Shown: in pieces, positions 34,901-44,216 of the stretch | How the letters are laid out: each line of letters begins with the position of its first letter | Numbering within the stretch: position 1 is the stretch's first letter | Assembly: GCF_000185305.1 (NCBI RefSeq) | Contig: NZ_GL622200.1 | Span: 1,217,861 to 1,281,860, forward strand | From: Aggregatibacter segnis ATCC 33393 | GTDB taxonomy: Bacteria; Pseudomonadota; Gammaproteobacteria; Enterobacterales; Pasteurellaceae | Length of the DNA stretch: 64,000 nucleotides | Reading direction: 5' to 3' | Made by a program: the position numbers and the translations under genes | Notes under the pieces: generated by a model | Told to the model about the DNA's origin: nothing | Database searches by the model: none | Seen by the model: only the letters and a program-made list of their open reading frames with translations

Positions 34901-35882
34901 CAAAGAGCGGTAGGATTTCCGTGTGTTTTAGATTTTGCTTTTGCAAGGCTTCAGCGGTGTCGCGAATTTCCCGTTCACCGTTCATAAAGATTAAAATATC
35001 GCCGCGCCCTTCTGCTTGCAGTTCATCCACCGCATTGAGAATGCCTTGTAGCTGATCTTGATCGTCGTCTTCCGCAACAGGGCGATAACGCACTTCCACG
35101 GGATAAGTTCTGCCCGAGACTTCAATAATCGGCGCGTTATTAAAATGTTTAGAAAAACGTTCCACATCAATGGTGGCGGAGGTGATAATGACTTTTAAAT
35201 CCGGGCGACGTGGCAGAAGCTGTTTCAGATAACCGAGAATAAAATCGTTATTTAGGCTACGTTCGTGGGCTTCATCAATAATCAAACAAGAATATTGATT
35301 GAGGAAACGATCGTTTTGAATTTCAGCAAGCAGAATCCCGTCCGTCATCAACTTGATTTGGGTGTTGTCGCTAATCTGATCATTAAAACGGACTTTATAC
35401 CCCACTAAATCGCCAAGCTCTGTTTGCAATTCTTCGGCAATTCGAGCCGCCACAGAACGTGCCGCAATACGGCGCGGTTGAGTGTGTCCGATTGTGCCAA
35501 GATTGCCGAATCCTAGCTCCAAACACATCTTCGGCAACTGCGTGGTTTTACCCGAACCGGTTTCCCCCGCCACCACGATCACTTGATGCTCGGAAAGCAG
35601 TTTTTCAATTTCTGCTTTGCGTTGGCTAACCGGCAAACTTTCCGGAAAAACGATTGGATTTTTGACCGCACTTTTCCGTTGTTCTACACGTAATCTTGCT
35701 TGTTCAATTTGCTGTTGGATTTCAGCCGCAACGGCTTGCTGCGCCTCTTGGCTTTTAATCTTGCCGATACCGTGAATGCGGGCGGATAAACGGCGTTTAT
35801 CCACCAACATAATGTCAATTAATTGAGAAAAAAGGGATTGTTGTAAAGGGGTTAATTCGTGCTTTACCGTTCTATTTTTCAT
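31968..35882 (-). CDS. hrpA: ATP-dependent RNA helicase HrpA
   Basis: DEAH-box 3'-5' RNA helicase, which from known work rescues collided ribosomes. At 1304 residues it is full length. Walker A GETGSGKTTQLPK is near residue 101, DEAH in CLIIDEAHERSL, motif III SATID, and motif VI QRKGRCGR. Helicase-associated, OB and DUF3418 C-terminal regions follow. It starts seven bases after the DUF423 stop, in one orientation with the genes upstream. Confidence 0.97.
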   Translation of the reverse strand: MKNRTVKHELTPLQQSLFSQLIDIMLVDKRRLSARIHGIGKIKSQEAQQAVAAEIQQQIEQARLRVEQRKSAVKNPIVFPESLPVSQRKAEIEKLLSEHQVIVVAGETGSGKTTQLPKMCLELGFGNLGTIGHTQPRRIAARSVAARIAEELQTELGDLVGYKVRFNDQISDNTQIKLMTDGILLAEIQNDRFLNQYSCLIIDEAHERSLNNDFILGYLKQLLPRRPDLKVIITSATIDVERFSKHFNNAPIIEVSGRTYPVEVRYRPVAEDDDQDQLQGILNAVDELQAEGRGDILIFMNGEREIRDTAEALQKQNLKHTEILPLFARLSAQEQNKIFHPSGLNRIVLATNVAETSLTVPGIKYVIDPGTARISRYSYRTKVQRLPIEPISQASANQRKGRCGRVSEGICIRLYSEEDFNNRPEFTDPEILRTSLASVILQMTALGLDDIEVFPFVDAPDKRHIQDGVKLLEELGAFETVQTKSGEKRRLTTIGRQLAQLPVDPRLAKMLLSAVDFGSVYEVMIIVSALSIQDPRERPTEKQQASDEKHRRFADKKSDFLAFLNLWHYVQEQQKELTKNQFRRQCQKDFLNYLRIREWQDIYQQIRLAVREMGLPINSEKAEYQQIHTALLSGLLSHIGLKEAEKQQYLGARNAHFAIFPNSVLFKKQPKWVMAAELVETSKLWGRMVAEIEPEWIELLAEHLTKKSYSEPRWSKSRGAVIADEKVSLYGVPIVAARPVNYGAIDPRVSREIFIQSALVEGDWNTKHKFFKQNQQLIREVEELEHKSRRRDILVDERTLFEFYDQRIGTEVVSQKHFDTWWKKAEKQDPELLNFERSFLINDDAEQVSKLDFPNFWHQGNLKLKLTYQFEPGTDADGVTVHIPLPLLNQVEMTGFDWQIPGLREELVIALIKSLPKSYRRNFVPAPNYAQAFLGRAAPLEKPLLDTLIYELRRMTGVTVEAEHWHWEQIPSHLKMTFRVVDENGKKIAESMNLDELKFSLKDRVQESISAVADDGIEQSGLHIWSFAELPQCYEQKQRGFSVKAFPAIVDEKDAVGIKLFETEFEQAVAMQQGLRRLLLLNVPSPIKYLHEKLPNKAKLGLYFTPFGRVLDLIDDCIACAVDKLIADFGGFVWNEEGFDKLRDFVRENVNEVTVDIAQKVEQILTLTHQLNQRLKGKMDFTMAFALSDMKSQIAGLIYQGFVQKSGYARLPDLLRYLQAIDKRMDKLAQDVNRDRAAMLRVEQVQQAYQQLLTKLPKSKPISDEVAEIRYMIEELRVSLFAQQLGTKYQVSDKRVLGVIQNIE

Positions 35883-35888
35883 ACTAAT

Positions 35889-36269
35889 TTACTTTTTTAA
35901 GCTGCTGTAAGCTAAACAAAACCAGCCGATTAAAAATAATGTACCGCCGATAGGTGTCACCCAAACCAGGAATTTGCCTGCGCCAAGCGCAAGTGCATAG
36001 AGGCTGCCGCTAAAGAGAAGAATGCCAAATGCCCAAGCACCTGCAGCAAGATTAACTATTTTGTTTGCAACCAATGATTCACGGCACAATTGCAAAATGC
36101 CAATCGCTAAAATAGCAATGGTGTGGAACATTTGATATTTCACACCGGTTTCAATCCACGCTAACGCTTTAGGATCTAAAACCTTGCTTAATCCGTGAGC
36201 AGCAAAAGCGCCAATCGTTACACATAAAAAACCGCTCAAGGCGGCAATAAATAACCATTTGTTTTTCAT
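35889..36269 (-). CDS. DUF423 membrane protein (YgdD-like)
   Basis: 126 residues with four membrane segments. FLCVTIGAFAAHGLSKVLDPKALAWIETGVKYQMFHTIAILAIG is the DUF423 signature. Cellular role unknown. It is contiguous with the DUF441 gene upstream and hrpA downstream. Confidence 0.9.
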   Translation of the reverse strand: MKNKWLFIAALSGFLCVTIGAFAAHGLSKVLDPKALAWIETGVKYQMFHTIAILAIGILQLCRESLVANKIVNLAAGAWAFGILLFSGSLYALALGAGKFLVWVTPIGGTLFLIGWFCLAYSSLKK

Positions 36270-36722
36270 TTAAAATTTTCCTATAAGTAATGCCAAAATA
36301 CCGGCGGCGATAAGTGGTCCAACAGGGATACCGCCCAGAAAAGAAACACCGATGATAGTGCCGATGACTAAGCCTGTCACTAAGACAGGTTGTTCGCCCA
36401 TCAGCGGAACACCTTTGCCAGCAAGCCACGCGACCAAGACACCCACCGCAATGGCAACAAACATTTTCCAACTGACAAAAGCCGACAAGCCGGGAAGCTG
36501 AATTTTACCGGAAACTAACGGGCTCAAGACGCCGATGGTTAAAATCACAATACCAATGCTCAAGCCGTATTTTTCCAAATAGGGAATATATTTCGCGAGA
36601 AGCGTTTGCTGCATGATCAGTAACACGGCTGCGGAGATCGTGATGGCGCTATTGTGGCTAAGGATGCCAAGCAAAATTAACACCACTAAAAGTAACGCAA
36701 TCATATTGAATTGAAGCGACAT
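36270..36722 (-). CDS. DUF441 membrane protein (YeaL-like)
   Basis: 150 residues from the ATG at 36722, preceded by AGGA; four or five membrane segments. [30 protein letters not shown] at the N-terminus and [25 protein letters not shown] at the end are DUF441 hallmarks. Function unknown. Its stop abuts the DUF423 start, so the pair is cotranscribed. Confidence 0.9.
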   Translation of the reverse strand: MSLQFNMIALLLVVLILLGILSHNSAITISAAVLLIMQQTLLAKYIPYLEKYGLSIGIVILTIGVLSPLVSGKIQLPGLSAFVSWKMFVAIAVGVLVAWLAGKGVPLMGEQPVLVTGLVIGTIIGVSFLGGIPVGPLIAAGILALLIGKF

Positions 36723-36801
36723 ATTGATCCTAAAGTGCGGTAAAAATTTGCGGAGAATTATAGCATAAGCCATCAAATTTACCCTGAGGCAGACAACAAA
36801 A

Positions 36802-36831
36802 AACCGCACTTGGGGAAACCAAAGTGCGGTT
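36802..36831 (-). terminator. Terminator after grxD (inverted uptake words)
   Basis: On the minus strand AACCGCACTTTGG and CCAAGTGCGGTT pair, followed by TTTTGTTGT. Confidence 0.8.
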
Positions 36832-36847
36832 GTATTTCAAAACGTTT

Positions 36848-37177
36848 TTATGCTTGTGGATGTCTTGCTGCGACTTCTTCTAATAAGGTTTTAAGTTCAC
36901 CTTGTTGAAACATTTCCAACACGATGTCGCAACCGCCGATTAACTCGCCTTCTACCCATAATTGTGGGAATGTAGGCCAATTGGCGTAAGCCGGTAATTC
37001 GGCACGAATATCCGGATGTTGCAAAATATCCACATAACCGAAGGGTACGCCACAGTTAATTAAGGCTTCTACCGCGCGAGCAGAGAAACCGCAAGATGGG
37101 AATTTTGGCGAGCCTTTCATGTAAATCAGAATCGGGTTTTCGCTGATTTGTTTTTTGATTTTATCTAGAGTTTCCAT
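36848..37177 (-). CDS. grxD: Monothiol glutaredoxin Grx4
   Basis: Carries and inserts [2Fe-2S] clusters. 109 codons from the ATG at 37177 (AAGGAAC upstream). The active-site motif is monothiol: GSPKFPSCGFSARAVEAL with CGFS near residues 30-33. WPTFPQLWVEGELIGGCDIV carries the glutathione-binding TFPQ and GG-CD elements. Single-gene unit with its own terminator. Confidence 0.95.
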   Translation of the reverse strand: METLDKIKKQISENPILIYMKGSPKFPSCGFSARAVEALINCGVPFGYVDILQHPDIRAELPAYANWPTFPQLWVEGELIGGCDIVLEMFQQGELKTLLEEVAARHPQA

Positions 37178-37270
37178 AATGTTCCTTGTATTCATTGAAT
37201 GAGAAAACGCGCGCATTGTATCACAAACCCAAGTTGCCACAAATAAAAGTCGAGCGTTTTACTACGTTAT

Positions 37271-38077
37271 TTACCAGCTTCCACCGGCACCACCGCCGTC
37301 AAAGCCGCCTCCGCCGAATCCGCCTCCGGAACCACCACCGAAACCGCCTCCGCCAAAGCCACCACCGAAACCACCACCATCTCTGCCGTTACGACGACGA
37401 TCTGACATGGATTTTCGCAATACGTCATTCAGCACGTGATTATTGGTTGGCGAGACATAAGGTCGGCGACTGTTCATTTCCGCCATCACGACAATCAAAA
37501 TAAACAGCGCTAACATGATAAAGGGCACAAAATCCCCAAAATCATTCTCTTCTTCGGCTTGTGCGGCAAATTCACCTTTAGTTGCAGCAATAATGTAATC
37601 CAAGCCATTATCGATGCCTTGGGCATACTGCTCGTTACGGAAATAAGGGCGAATTTGGTTACGAATAATTTGTGATGCAAGGGCATCGGTCAATACGCCT
37701 TGTAAGCCTTGTCCCACCGCAATAAACAATTTTCGATCGTCTTTCGCTATGAGTAACAACACACCATTATTCAGATTTTTCCGCCCGATACCCCATTTAT
37801 CGCCTAATTCAAAGGCATATTGAGAAATCTCATATTCACTGGTCGTCGGCACAATCACCACCGCAATTTGCGAACTGGTTTCTTTGCCATAGGCTACCAA
37901 CTTAGCTTCTAATACGCCAAGCTGCTTTTCCGATAAGGTGTTCGTGTAGTCATTCACATAACGGAAAGGTTTTGGGGAATCAGGAAAGGTAACGGCAGAA
38001 ACAGTCGTCGCCATAAAAATGCAGAAAAAAATGACCGCACTTTTTAAGCTCAATAAACCAAATACGCGTTTAATCAT
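37271..38077 (-). CDS. TPM-domain membrane protein (YgcG-like)
   Basis: 268 residues. A signal peptide (about 1-27) precedes the TPM domain (about 35-165: YVNDYTNTLSEKQLGVLEAKL, ETSSQIAVVIVPTT, NNGVLLLIAKDDRKLFIAVGQGLQGVLTDA). A membrane segment at about 187-205 is followed by a Gly-rich cytoplasmic tail ending GGAGGSW. With LemA this is a widespread but poorly understood pair. It overlaps the second TPM gene by eight bases. Confidence 0.9.
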   Translation of the reverse strand: MIKRVFGLLSLKSAVIFFCIFMATTVSAVTFPDSPKPFRYVNDYTNTLSEKQLGVLEAKLVAYGKETSSQIAVVIVPTTSEYEISQYAFELGDKWGIGRKNLNNGVLLLIAKDDRKLFIAVGQGLQGVLTDALASQIIRNQIRPYFRNEQYAQGIDNGLDYIIAATKGEFAAQAEEENDFGDFVPFIMLALFILIVVMAEMNSRRPYVSPTNNHVLNDVLRKSMSDRRRNGRDGGGFGGGFGGGGFGGGSGGGFGGGGFDGGGAGGSW

Positions 38078-38519
38078 GAATGATCACCTCGTTATCCAGT
38101 TCATTTTGATCGTCCGGTTGAACCGGAAAATGCTGAATTAAGTGTTCACCAATTTTCTGCATCGAAGCCAAAATACCTTCCGTATATTGCTTTTGTTTAA
38201 AATGCGCAATCATGCGGGCACATTCTGTTTGCCAAAAATCATCGCCCACATACTGATGAATACCGACGTCACCGATAATTGCGCATTGACGATCACCATA
38301 GGCAATATAAATCAACACGCCATTACGCGCTGCCGTTTGATGCATTTCAAGTTGTGAAAAAACAGCCAACGCACGTTCATAAACAGAAAGTGCGGTCGGT
38401 TTTGACGGTATTTTTCGTTCGATAAAAATCCGAAACTCGGCGGAGGTTTGTCGCTCAAGGCGGGCAATTGCCGCCTCAAGCTGTTTTTTATCTATCGAGA
38501 TTTTTGCAAATAATGGCAT
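38070..38519 (-). CDS. Second TPM-domain protein
   Basis: 149 residues with no signal. The TPM domain spans most of the protein: QLEAAIARLERQTSAEFRIFIE, then TAARNGVLIYIAYGDRQCAIIGDVGIHQYVG. It sits between LemA and the larger TPM protein on one transcript, indicating joint function at the inner membrane. Confidence 0.88.
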   Translation of the reverse strand: MPLFAKISIDKKQLEAAIARLERQTSAEFRIFIERKIPSKPTALSVYERALAVFSQLEMHQTAARNGVLIYIAYGDRQCAIIGDVGIHQYVGDDFWQTECARMIAHFKQKQYTEGILASMQKIGEHLIQHFPVQPDDQNELDNEVIIHD

Positions 38520-38539
38520 CGCGCCACCTTATTGTCCGT

Positions 38540-39121
38540 TTAGTTAAAATTCACTGTCGGCGCATTTTCAGCACCAGCAACAGATTTGAAATAAGGTTTT
38601 TCTTTGAAACCAAAAATCATCGCAACCACTTTGGTTGGGAAAGTACGAATTTTTTGGTTGTATTCACGTGCCGCTTCATTGAATTTATTACGCGCGACAT
38701 TAATGCGATTTTCGGTACCTTCCAATTGCGCTTGTAAGTTCATAAAGCCTTCGTTCGCACGCAACTCAGGGTAATTCTCTACGCTGACCAATAAACGAGA
38801 CAAAGCTGAACCGACTTCATTTTGGCTTTGTTGGAATTGGGTTAATTGCTCTTCCGTTAAATTAGACGGATCGATTTTGGTTTGCGTTGCTTTGGCACGC
38901 GCTTCAACAACACCGGTCAAGGTTTCTTTTTCAAAGTTTGCCTGGCCTTTTACGGTATTCACTAAATTCGGGATCAAATCGGAACGACGTTGATAAGTCG
39001 ATTCTACATTTGCCCATACGGAATTAATTTGTTCTTCCGCAGCAACCAAGCCGTTATAACTTGGAATCAAAGTCATCGCTGCAACAACGGCAACAATAAT
39101 CAGAACAAGCCATTTTTTCAT
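38540..39121 (-). CDS. lemA: LemA family protein
   Basis: 193 residues from the ATG at 39121, preceded by AGAGGAA. An N-terminal membrane anchor (about 1-20) is followed by a long helical domain with INSVWANVESTYQRRSDLIPNLVNTVKG, the family signature. C-terminal YNQKIRTFPTKVVAMIFGFKEKPYF completes it. Function unknown; first gene of the LemA-TPM-TPM operon. Confidence 0.95.
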   Translation of the reverse strand: MKKWLVLIIVAVVAAMTLIPSYNGLVAAEEQINSVWANVESTYQRRSDLIPNLVNTVKGQANFEKETLTGVVEARAKATQTKIDPSNLTEEQLTQFQQSQNEVGSALSRLLVSVENYPELRANEGFMNLQAQLEGTENRINVARNKFNEAAREYNQKIRTFPTKVVAMIFGFKEKPYFKSVAGAENAPTVNFN

Positions 39122-39160
39122 TTTTTTCCTCTTACGATAATTAAACCGAGCTAAAAAAAC

Positions 39161-39196
39161 AAAAGACCTAAACATAGGTTTAGGTCTTTTTTATCT
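39161..39196 (-). terminator. Terminator after ompA
   Basis: AAAAGACCTAAA / TTTAGGTCTTTT, 12 pairs with a six-base loop; T-rich on both strands. Confidence 0.85.
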
Positions 39197-39225
39197 TTAT
39201 CTGAAAATAATTAACAAAATGCTAA

Positions 39226-40263
39226 TTATTTAGTACCGCTAACTGCGATTTCTACGCGACGGTCATCAGCTAAGCAAGCGATAAGCGCTTTACGGCCTTT
39301 AACTGCGTCACATTTGTTACCAGTAACTGGGTTTGCTTTACCGTAACCAGTTGCAGAAATAGCGTTTTGAGAAACGCCTTTAGCAACTAAGTAGTTAGCT
39401 ACAGTTTCAGCACGTTTTTGAGATAATTTTTGGTTGTAAGCGTCAGAACCGATACGGTCTGTGTAACCTGCAACTTTAACGTTTGCACTCTTAACTTGTG
39501 CGATTTCGCCGTAGATACCATCTAACACGCCTTGTGCTTGTGGTTTTAAGTCAGCTTTGCCGAATGCGAAAGTTACATCAGAGTTCAAGTTGAAAGTTTT
39601 GTTTACAACTTCAGGCGCTACAACTGGTGCACCTTGACCGAAACGGTAAGATAAACCTAAAGCTACAGAACCGATATCTGGGGAATAACGAACATCTGAG
39701 TCAACACCAGCTTTTCTTTCAGCTTTGCCTAAGTTACCTACACGGCTAACCCATTGATATTCAGCGCGTAATGCTAATTCAGGAAGAATTGCATATTCAA
39801 CACCCGCTGCGAATACCGGAGATACTTTTAGGTTGTGGTATTTCTCAACATCACTACCATCAGTAAATTTATAATCGCTACGGATTAATGCTGCACCAAC
39901 ACGACCATAAACATCTAAATCAGCTAATACCGGGTAGCTGCCTTTAAGTGCTAAAGTAGTACCGTGTGCTGTGTGTCTAAAATGTTGTTCACCGTTGGTT
40001 TTAGCTTTAGCACGACCGAAATATTCGTAACCTGCTTCAACAGCCAAGTTATCAGTGATTTGATAACCACCGAACACACCGTAAGCTTCAGAGTTACGGC
40101 TAACTGTTTGACCTGGTTCATCTTTAAATTGGTTAAGACCGTGATGTACAGATGCCCAACCAGCTTTTGCGCCGGCATAGAAAGTGTCAGCTTGTGGAGC
40201 TGCTTGTGCTACTGTTGCTGCTGCTAAACCAGCGATAGCTAATGCGATTGCAGTTTTTTTCAT
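39226..40263 (-). CDS. ompA: Outer membrane protein A (P5-like)
   Basis: Major outer membrane protein that links the envelope to peptidoglycan and, in Pasteurellaceae, acts as an adhesin. From the ATG at 40263 it has 345 residues: a 21-residue signal (AQA-AP), an eight-strand barrel (about 22-200), a short APVVAPEVV hinge and an OmpA peptidoglycan-binding domain (about 225-345, AGYTDRIGSDAYNQKLSQKRAETVANYL). AGAGGATCATC precedes the start. Confidence 0.96.
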   Translation of the reverse strand: MKKTAIALAIAGLAAATVAQAAPQADTFYAGAKAGWASVHHGLNQFKDEPGQTVSRNSEAYGVFGGYQITDNLAVEAGYEYFGRAKAKTNGEQHFRHTAHGTTLALKGSYPVLADLDVYGRVGAALIRSDYKFTDGSDVEKYHNLKVSPVFAAGVEYAILPELALRAEYQWVSRVGNLGKAERKAGVDSDVRYSPDIGSVALGLSYRFGQGAPVVAPEVVNKTFNLNSDVTFAFGKADLKPQAQGVLDGIYGEIAQVKSANVKVAGYTDRIGSDAYNQKLSQKRAETVANYLVAKGVSQNAISATGYGKANPVTGNKCDAVKGRKALIACLADDRRVEIAVSGTK

Positions 40264-40696
40264 TTTGATGATCCTCTTTAATTTAGTCATCTATTTTAAA
40301 ACAAGTATCAGCTGATATAGCTGAAAACCGACACAAGAACTTGTGTCACCTTCATCTTAAACCGTTTACCTCTAAAAGTGAAATTTTTTACAATTTCTAG
40401 CTTAAGATGTTGTTTCAAATAGGATTGAAGTTTTCCTATTTCTTTTGATGAGAAATATCCAACTCCCCTCAAAAGTTGCGGCATTATCCTACTGAAATAA
40501 CATAAAATCAAACAAATAGACTTCTTTTTGCTTAAATTTTAAGCAATTAAACATTCTTTTTGTCTATTTTGCAACCCCATCTCAATATTTCTTCAATAAA
40601 TTTAATATTTATCAAATGATTTTCTATGTTAAACTTTGGTTACTTTTTACTCCACCTAATCCCAAACAAACATTAACCAATATAGAGTGGTGCAAC
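40264..40696. other. Divergent control region ompA / ydiJ
   Basis: 430 bases with a long ompA leader and AT-rich DNA. No gene or clear RNA motif is seen; sequence near 40560-40640 may hold the ydiJ promoter. Confidence 0.45.
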
Positions 40697-43600
40697 ATGC
40701 TACCCCGCTTAACGAATATCCCTCAACTTTCTCCATTAGTCAGTGATTATTTAGATGCGTTACGATTGCAACATTTTGAAGGAGACATTGCCTCAAATTA
40801 TGCCGATCGTCTTAGCCTCGCTACCGACAACAGCGTTTACCAACAGCTTCCGCAAGCGATTTTATTTCCGAAAAGCGTTGCTGATGTGGTTCGTCTAACG
40901 AAACTCGCACAACAGGAAAAATACCTTTCGCTGACGTTTACGCCACGTGGTGGTGGCACCGGTACGAACGGGCAATCTATCAATAATAACATTATTGTTG
41001 ATCTATCCCGCCACATGATGAAAATTTTAGAACTCAACGTAAAAGAACGTTGGGTGCGCGTGCAAGCCGGCGTAGTGAAAGATCAGCTTAATCAATTTCT
41101 AAAGCCGCACGGTTTATTTTTCTCGCCGGAACTCTCCACCAGTAACCGCGCCACCTTAGGCGGCATGATCAATACGGATGCGTCAGGACAAGGATCTTTA
41201 CAATACGGGAAAACCTCCGACCACGTGCTCGGTTTACGCGCTGTGCTCATCAATGGCGAAATTTTAGAGACAAGTGCGGTCAAATCTGACGACGTTTTTC
41301 GCTATACAGAAGAAAGCTCTCTCTCTGCCAATGTGAAAAAAATCCATCAACAGATTTTTCAACGTTGCAAAGACAAACGCTCACAAATCCTGAATGATTT
41401 GCCCCAATTGAACCGTTTTCTGACCGGTTACGATTTAAAAAATGTGTTTAACGATGATTTAAGCGAATTCAATTTAACCCGCATTTTGACAGGTTCTGAA
41501 GGCTCACTTGCTTTTATTTGCGAAGCCACGTTAGATTTAATGCCGCTGCCACAACATCGCACATTAATTAACATTAAATACAATTCTTTTGATGCGGCAT
41601 TGCGCAACGCGCCTTTTATGGTCAAAGCCAATGCACTTTCTGTAGAAACCGTAGATTCCAAAGTACTGAATTTGGCAAAACAAGACATTATTTGGCACTC
41701 CGTCAAAGAACTGTTAACAGAAGACACACAACATCCGATTCTTGGCTTAAATATTGTGGAATATGCCGGCAATCATCAGGCATTAATTGAAAAACAAGTG
41801 GCGCAGTTATGTGCACAATTAGATCAAAAAATTGCTGAAGGCAAAGATCATATTATCGGCTATCAAGTTTGCGATCATTTGCCATCTATTGAACGAATTT
41901 ATGCCATGCGCAAAAAAGCCGTAGGGTTGCTTGGCAATGCAAAAGGCGCGGCAAAACCCATTCCTTTTGTGGAAGACACTTGTGTGCCGCCGGAAAATTT
42001 AGCGGATTACATTACCGAGTTTCGCGCTTTATTAGATAGCCATCATCTGCAATACGGCATGTTCGGCCATGTGGATGCGGGCGTGTTACACGTTCGCCCG
42101 GCGTTAGATTTGTGCGATCCCGAGCAAGTCAAATTATTTAAACAGATTTCTGACGAAGTGGCAGAACTCACCCGCAAATACGGAGGATTAATTTGGGGCG
42201 AACACGGTAAAGGAATGCGCTCGCAATACGGCGAAAAATTCTTTACGCCCGAATTATGGCGTGAATTACGTTACATCAAATTCTTATTTGACCCACAAAA
42301 TCGCCTCAATCCAGGGAAAATCTGCACGCCATTAAACAGCGAACAAGCACTTTATTCCATTTTATCGCCAATGCGAGCCGATTTAGACCGCCAAATTCCT
42401 GTTCAAATGAAAGAAGAATTTATCGGAGCCATGAATTGTAACGGTAACGGCCTATGCTTTAACTTTGATGTCCACAGTACCATGTGCCCGTCTATGAAAG
42501 TGAGTAAAAATCGTATTTTTTCACCGAAAGGCCGCGCCGCCATGGTGCGTGAATGGTTGCGTTTATTAGCGAACGAGCAAGTTACCCCGGCGCAATTGGA
42601 TTTCAAGCAATCCACGGTAAAACTCACGGATATTGTGCATAAAATCCAAAACAGCTATCAAAAACACCGTGGCGAATACGATTTTTCTCATGAAGTGAAG
42701 GCGGCAATGGATACTTGTCTCGCGTGTAAAGCCTGTGCCAGCCAATGTCCGATTAAAATCGATGTACCGAGCTTCCGCGCCAAATTCTTCCATTTTTACC
42801 ACCAACGTTATCTGCGCCCCATCAAAGATTATGTGGTGTCCAATGTGGAATACGTTGCGCCGCTAATGGCAAAACAAGCGAAGCTCTTTAATTATTTTAC
42901 AGCGACTAAATTTAGTCAAAAAGTGGCAGAAAAATGTTTGGGCATGACGGATTTACCGTTGCTCTCGACACCCAATCTGCAACAACAACTCATTCAACTT
43001 GGCCATCAAAACGCCTCATTAGAGCAATTAGAAAGTTTAAGTGCGGTGGAAAAACAACGTGTTTTGCTTATCGTACAAGATCCTTTTACTTCTTATTATG
43101 ATGCCAAAGTCGTTGCCGATTTTGTGGCGTTAACGCAAAAACTGGGCTTTAAGCCGGTGGTATTACCATTTAAACCCAACGGCAAAGCACAACATATTAA
43201 GGGCTTTTTAACCCGTTTTGCCAAAACCGCAAAAAATCAGGCTGAGTTCCTTAATCGTATGGCAAAACTGGGTATGCCTTTGGTCGGTGTGGATCCCGCC
43301 ATTGTGTTGTCGTATCGTGACGAATATAAAGAAATTCTTGGTGCTGAGCGCGGTAATTTCCATGTGCTGACCGCCCACGAATGGCTCAAGCAACAGTTGG
43401 ATAACGGCATCTTGTTATCCGCACAAAACACCGAAAAAACCGACCGCACTTTTGAGTCGCATCAGTGGTATTTATTCCCACACTGCACAGAAACGACTGC
43501 GATGCCAAACAGTGGCAAAGAATGGCAACACATTTTTGCCGCTTTCGACCAGCAGTTGCAGGTTGAAAGTGTCGGCTGTTGCGGCATGGCAGGCACTTTC

Positions 43601-43786
43601 GGGCACGAAACCCAGCATATCGACATGTCAAAAGCCATTTATGAAGCCTCATGGGAGAAAAAGCTGCAAAATAAAGATCCGAACTTCTGCTTAGCAACCG
43701 GTTATTCCTGTCGTAGCCAAGTGAAGCGTTTCGCCCATTATCAGCCGAAACACCCTGTACAAGCCTTATTAACTTTATTGAAATAA
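40697..43786 (+). CDS. ydiJ: FAD- and Fe-S-dependent oxidoreductase YdiJ
   Basis: 1029 residues from the ATG at 40697. The N-terminal FAD-binding PCMH domain carries TPRGGGTGTNGQS, and a FAD-linked oxidase C-terminal domain reaches about residue 570. A 4Fe-4S ferredoxin site (CLACKACASQCPI) follows near 675, and the C-terminus has the CCG-type cysteines VGCCGMAGTFGHE. This is a fused D-lactate/2-hydroxyacid dehydrogenase-like enzyme; YdiJ has been linked to D-2-hydroxyglutarate oxidation, which I infer by family only. ydiI follows seven bases later. Confidence 0.93.
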   Translation: MLPRLTNIPQLSPLVSDYLDALRLQHFEGDIASNYADRLSLATDNSVYQQLPQAILFPKSVADVVRLTKLAQQEKYLSLTFTPRGGGTGTNGQSINNNIIVDLSRHMMKILELNVKERWVRVQAGVVKDQLNQFLKPHGLFFSPELSTSNRATLGGMINTDASGQGSLQYGKTSDHVLGLRAVLINGEILETSAVKSDDVFRYTEESSLSANVKKIHQQIFQRCKDKRSQILNDLPQLNRFLTGYDLKNVFNDDLSEFNLTRILTGSEGSLAFICEATLDLMPLPQHRTLINIKYNSFDAALRNAPFMVKANALSVETVDSKVLNLAKQDIIWHSVKELLTEDTQHPILGLNIVEYAGNHQALIEKQVAQLCAQLDQKIAEGKDHIIGYQVCDHLPSIERIYAMRKKAVGLLGNAKGAAKPIPFVEDTCVPPENLADYITEFRALLDSHHLQYGMFGHVDAGVLHVRPALDLCDPEQVKLFKQISDEVAELTRKYGGLIWGEHGKGMRSQYGEKFFTPELWRELRYIKFLFDPQNRLNPGKICTPLNSEQALYSILSPMRADLDRQIPVQMKEEFIGAMNCNGNGLCFNFDVHSTMCPSMKVSKNRIFSPKGRAAMVREWLRLLANEQVTPAQLDFKQSTVKLTDIVHKIQNSYQKHRGEYDFSHEVKAAMDTCLACKACASQCPIKIDVPSFRAKFFHFYHQRYLRPIKDYVVSNVEYVAPLMAKQAKLFNYFTATKFSQKVAEKCLGMTDLPLLSTPNLQQQLIQLGHQNASLEQLESLSAVEKQRVLLIVQDPFTSYYDAKVVADFVALTQKLGFKPVVLPFKPNGKAQHIKGFLTRFAKTAKNQAEFLNRMAKLGMPLVGVDPAIVLSYRDEYKEILGAERGNFHVLTAHEWLKQQLDNGILLSAQNTEKTDRTFESHQWYLFPHCTETTAMPNSGKEWQHIFAAFDQQLQVESVGCCGMAGTFGHETQHIDMSKAIYEASWEKKLQNKDPNFCLATGYSCRSQVKRFAHYQPKHPVQALLTLLK

Positions 43787-43793
43787 CAACACC

Positions 43794-44216
43794 ATGAGCA
43801 TTTGGAAGAAACATCTCACGCTACAACAACTAAATGACTTCTGCCAACACTGTGCCGTGGCACATTTAGGCATTGAATTTACCGCACAGGGCGATGATTG
43901 GCTGGAAGCCCGTATGCCGGTTGATCACCGCACTACTCAACCCATGGGATTTTTACATGGTGGCATTTCCGCGGCACTTGCGGAAACCGTTGCTTCCACT
44001 GCCGGTTTTTGCTGTGTAGAAGCAAATCAGGCTGTCGTTGGTTTAGAGATCAATGCAAGCCATTTACGCCCTGTAAACCAAGGCTATGTTTGCGCTAAAT
44101 CAAGCCCGATTCGTTTAGGTAAAAATGTACAGGTTTGGCAAATTGACATTCGAGATGCACAAGATAAACTGTGCTGCGTTTCACGTTTAACTCTTTCTAT
44201 TATCACACATGACTAA
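43794..44216 (+). CDS. ydiI: Hotdog-fold acyl-CoA thioesterase (YdiI/MenI-like)
   Basis: Hydrolyses acyl-CoA; in enterics the homologue cleaves 1,4-dihydroxy-2-naphthoyl-CoA in menaquinone synthesis. 140 residues with the hotdog signature [21 protein letters not shown] and the C-terminal [22 protein letters not shown]. It starts seven bases after ydiJ and overlaps hemH by eight. Confidence 0.93.
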   Translation: MSIWKKHLTLQQLNDFCQHCAVAHLGIEFTAQGDDWLEARMPVDHRTTQPMGFLHGGISAALAETVASTAGFCCVEANQAVVGLEINASHLRPVNQGYVCAKSSPIRLGKNVQVWQIDIRDAQDKLCCVSRLTLSIITHD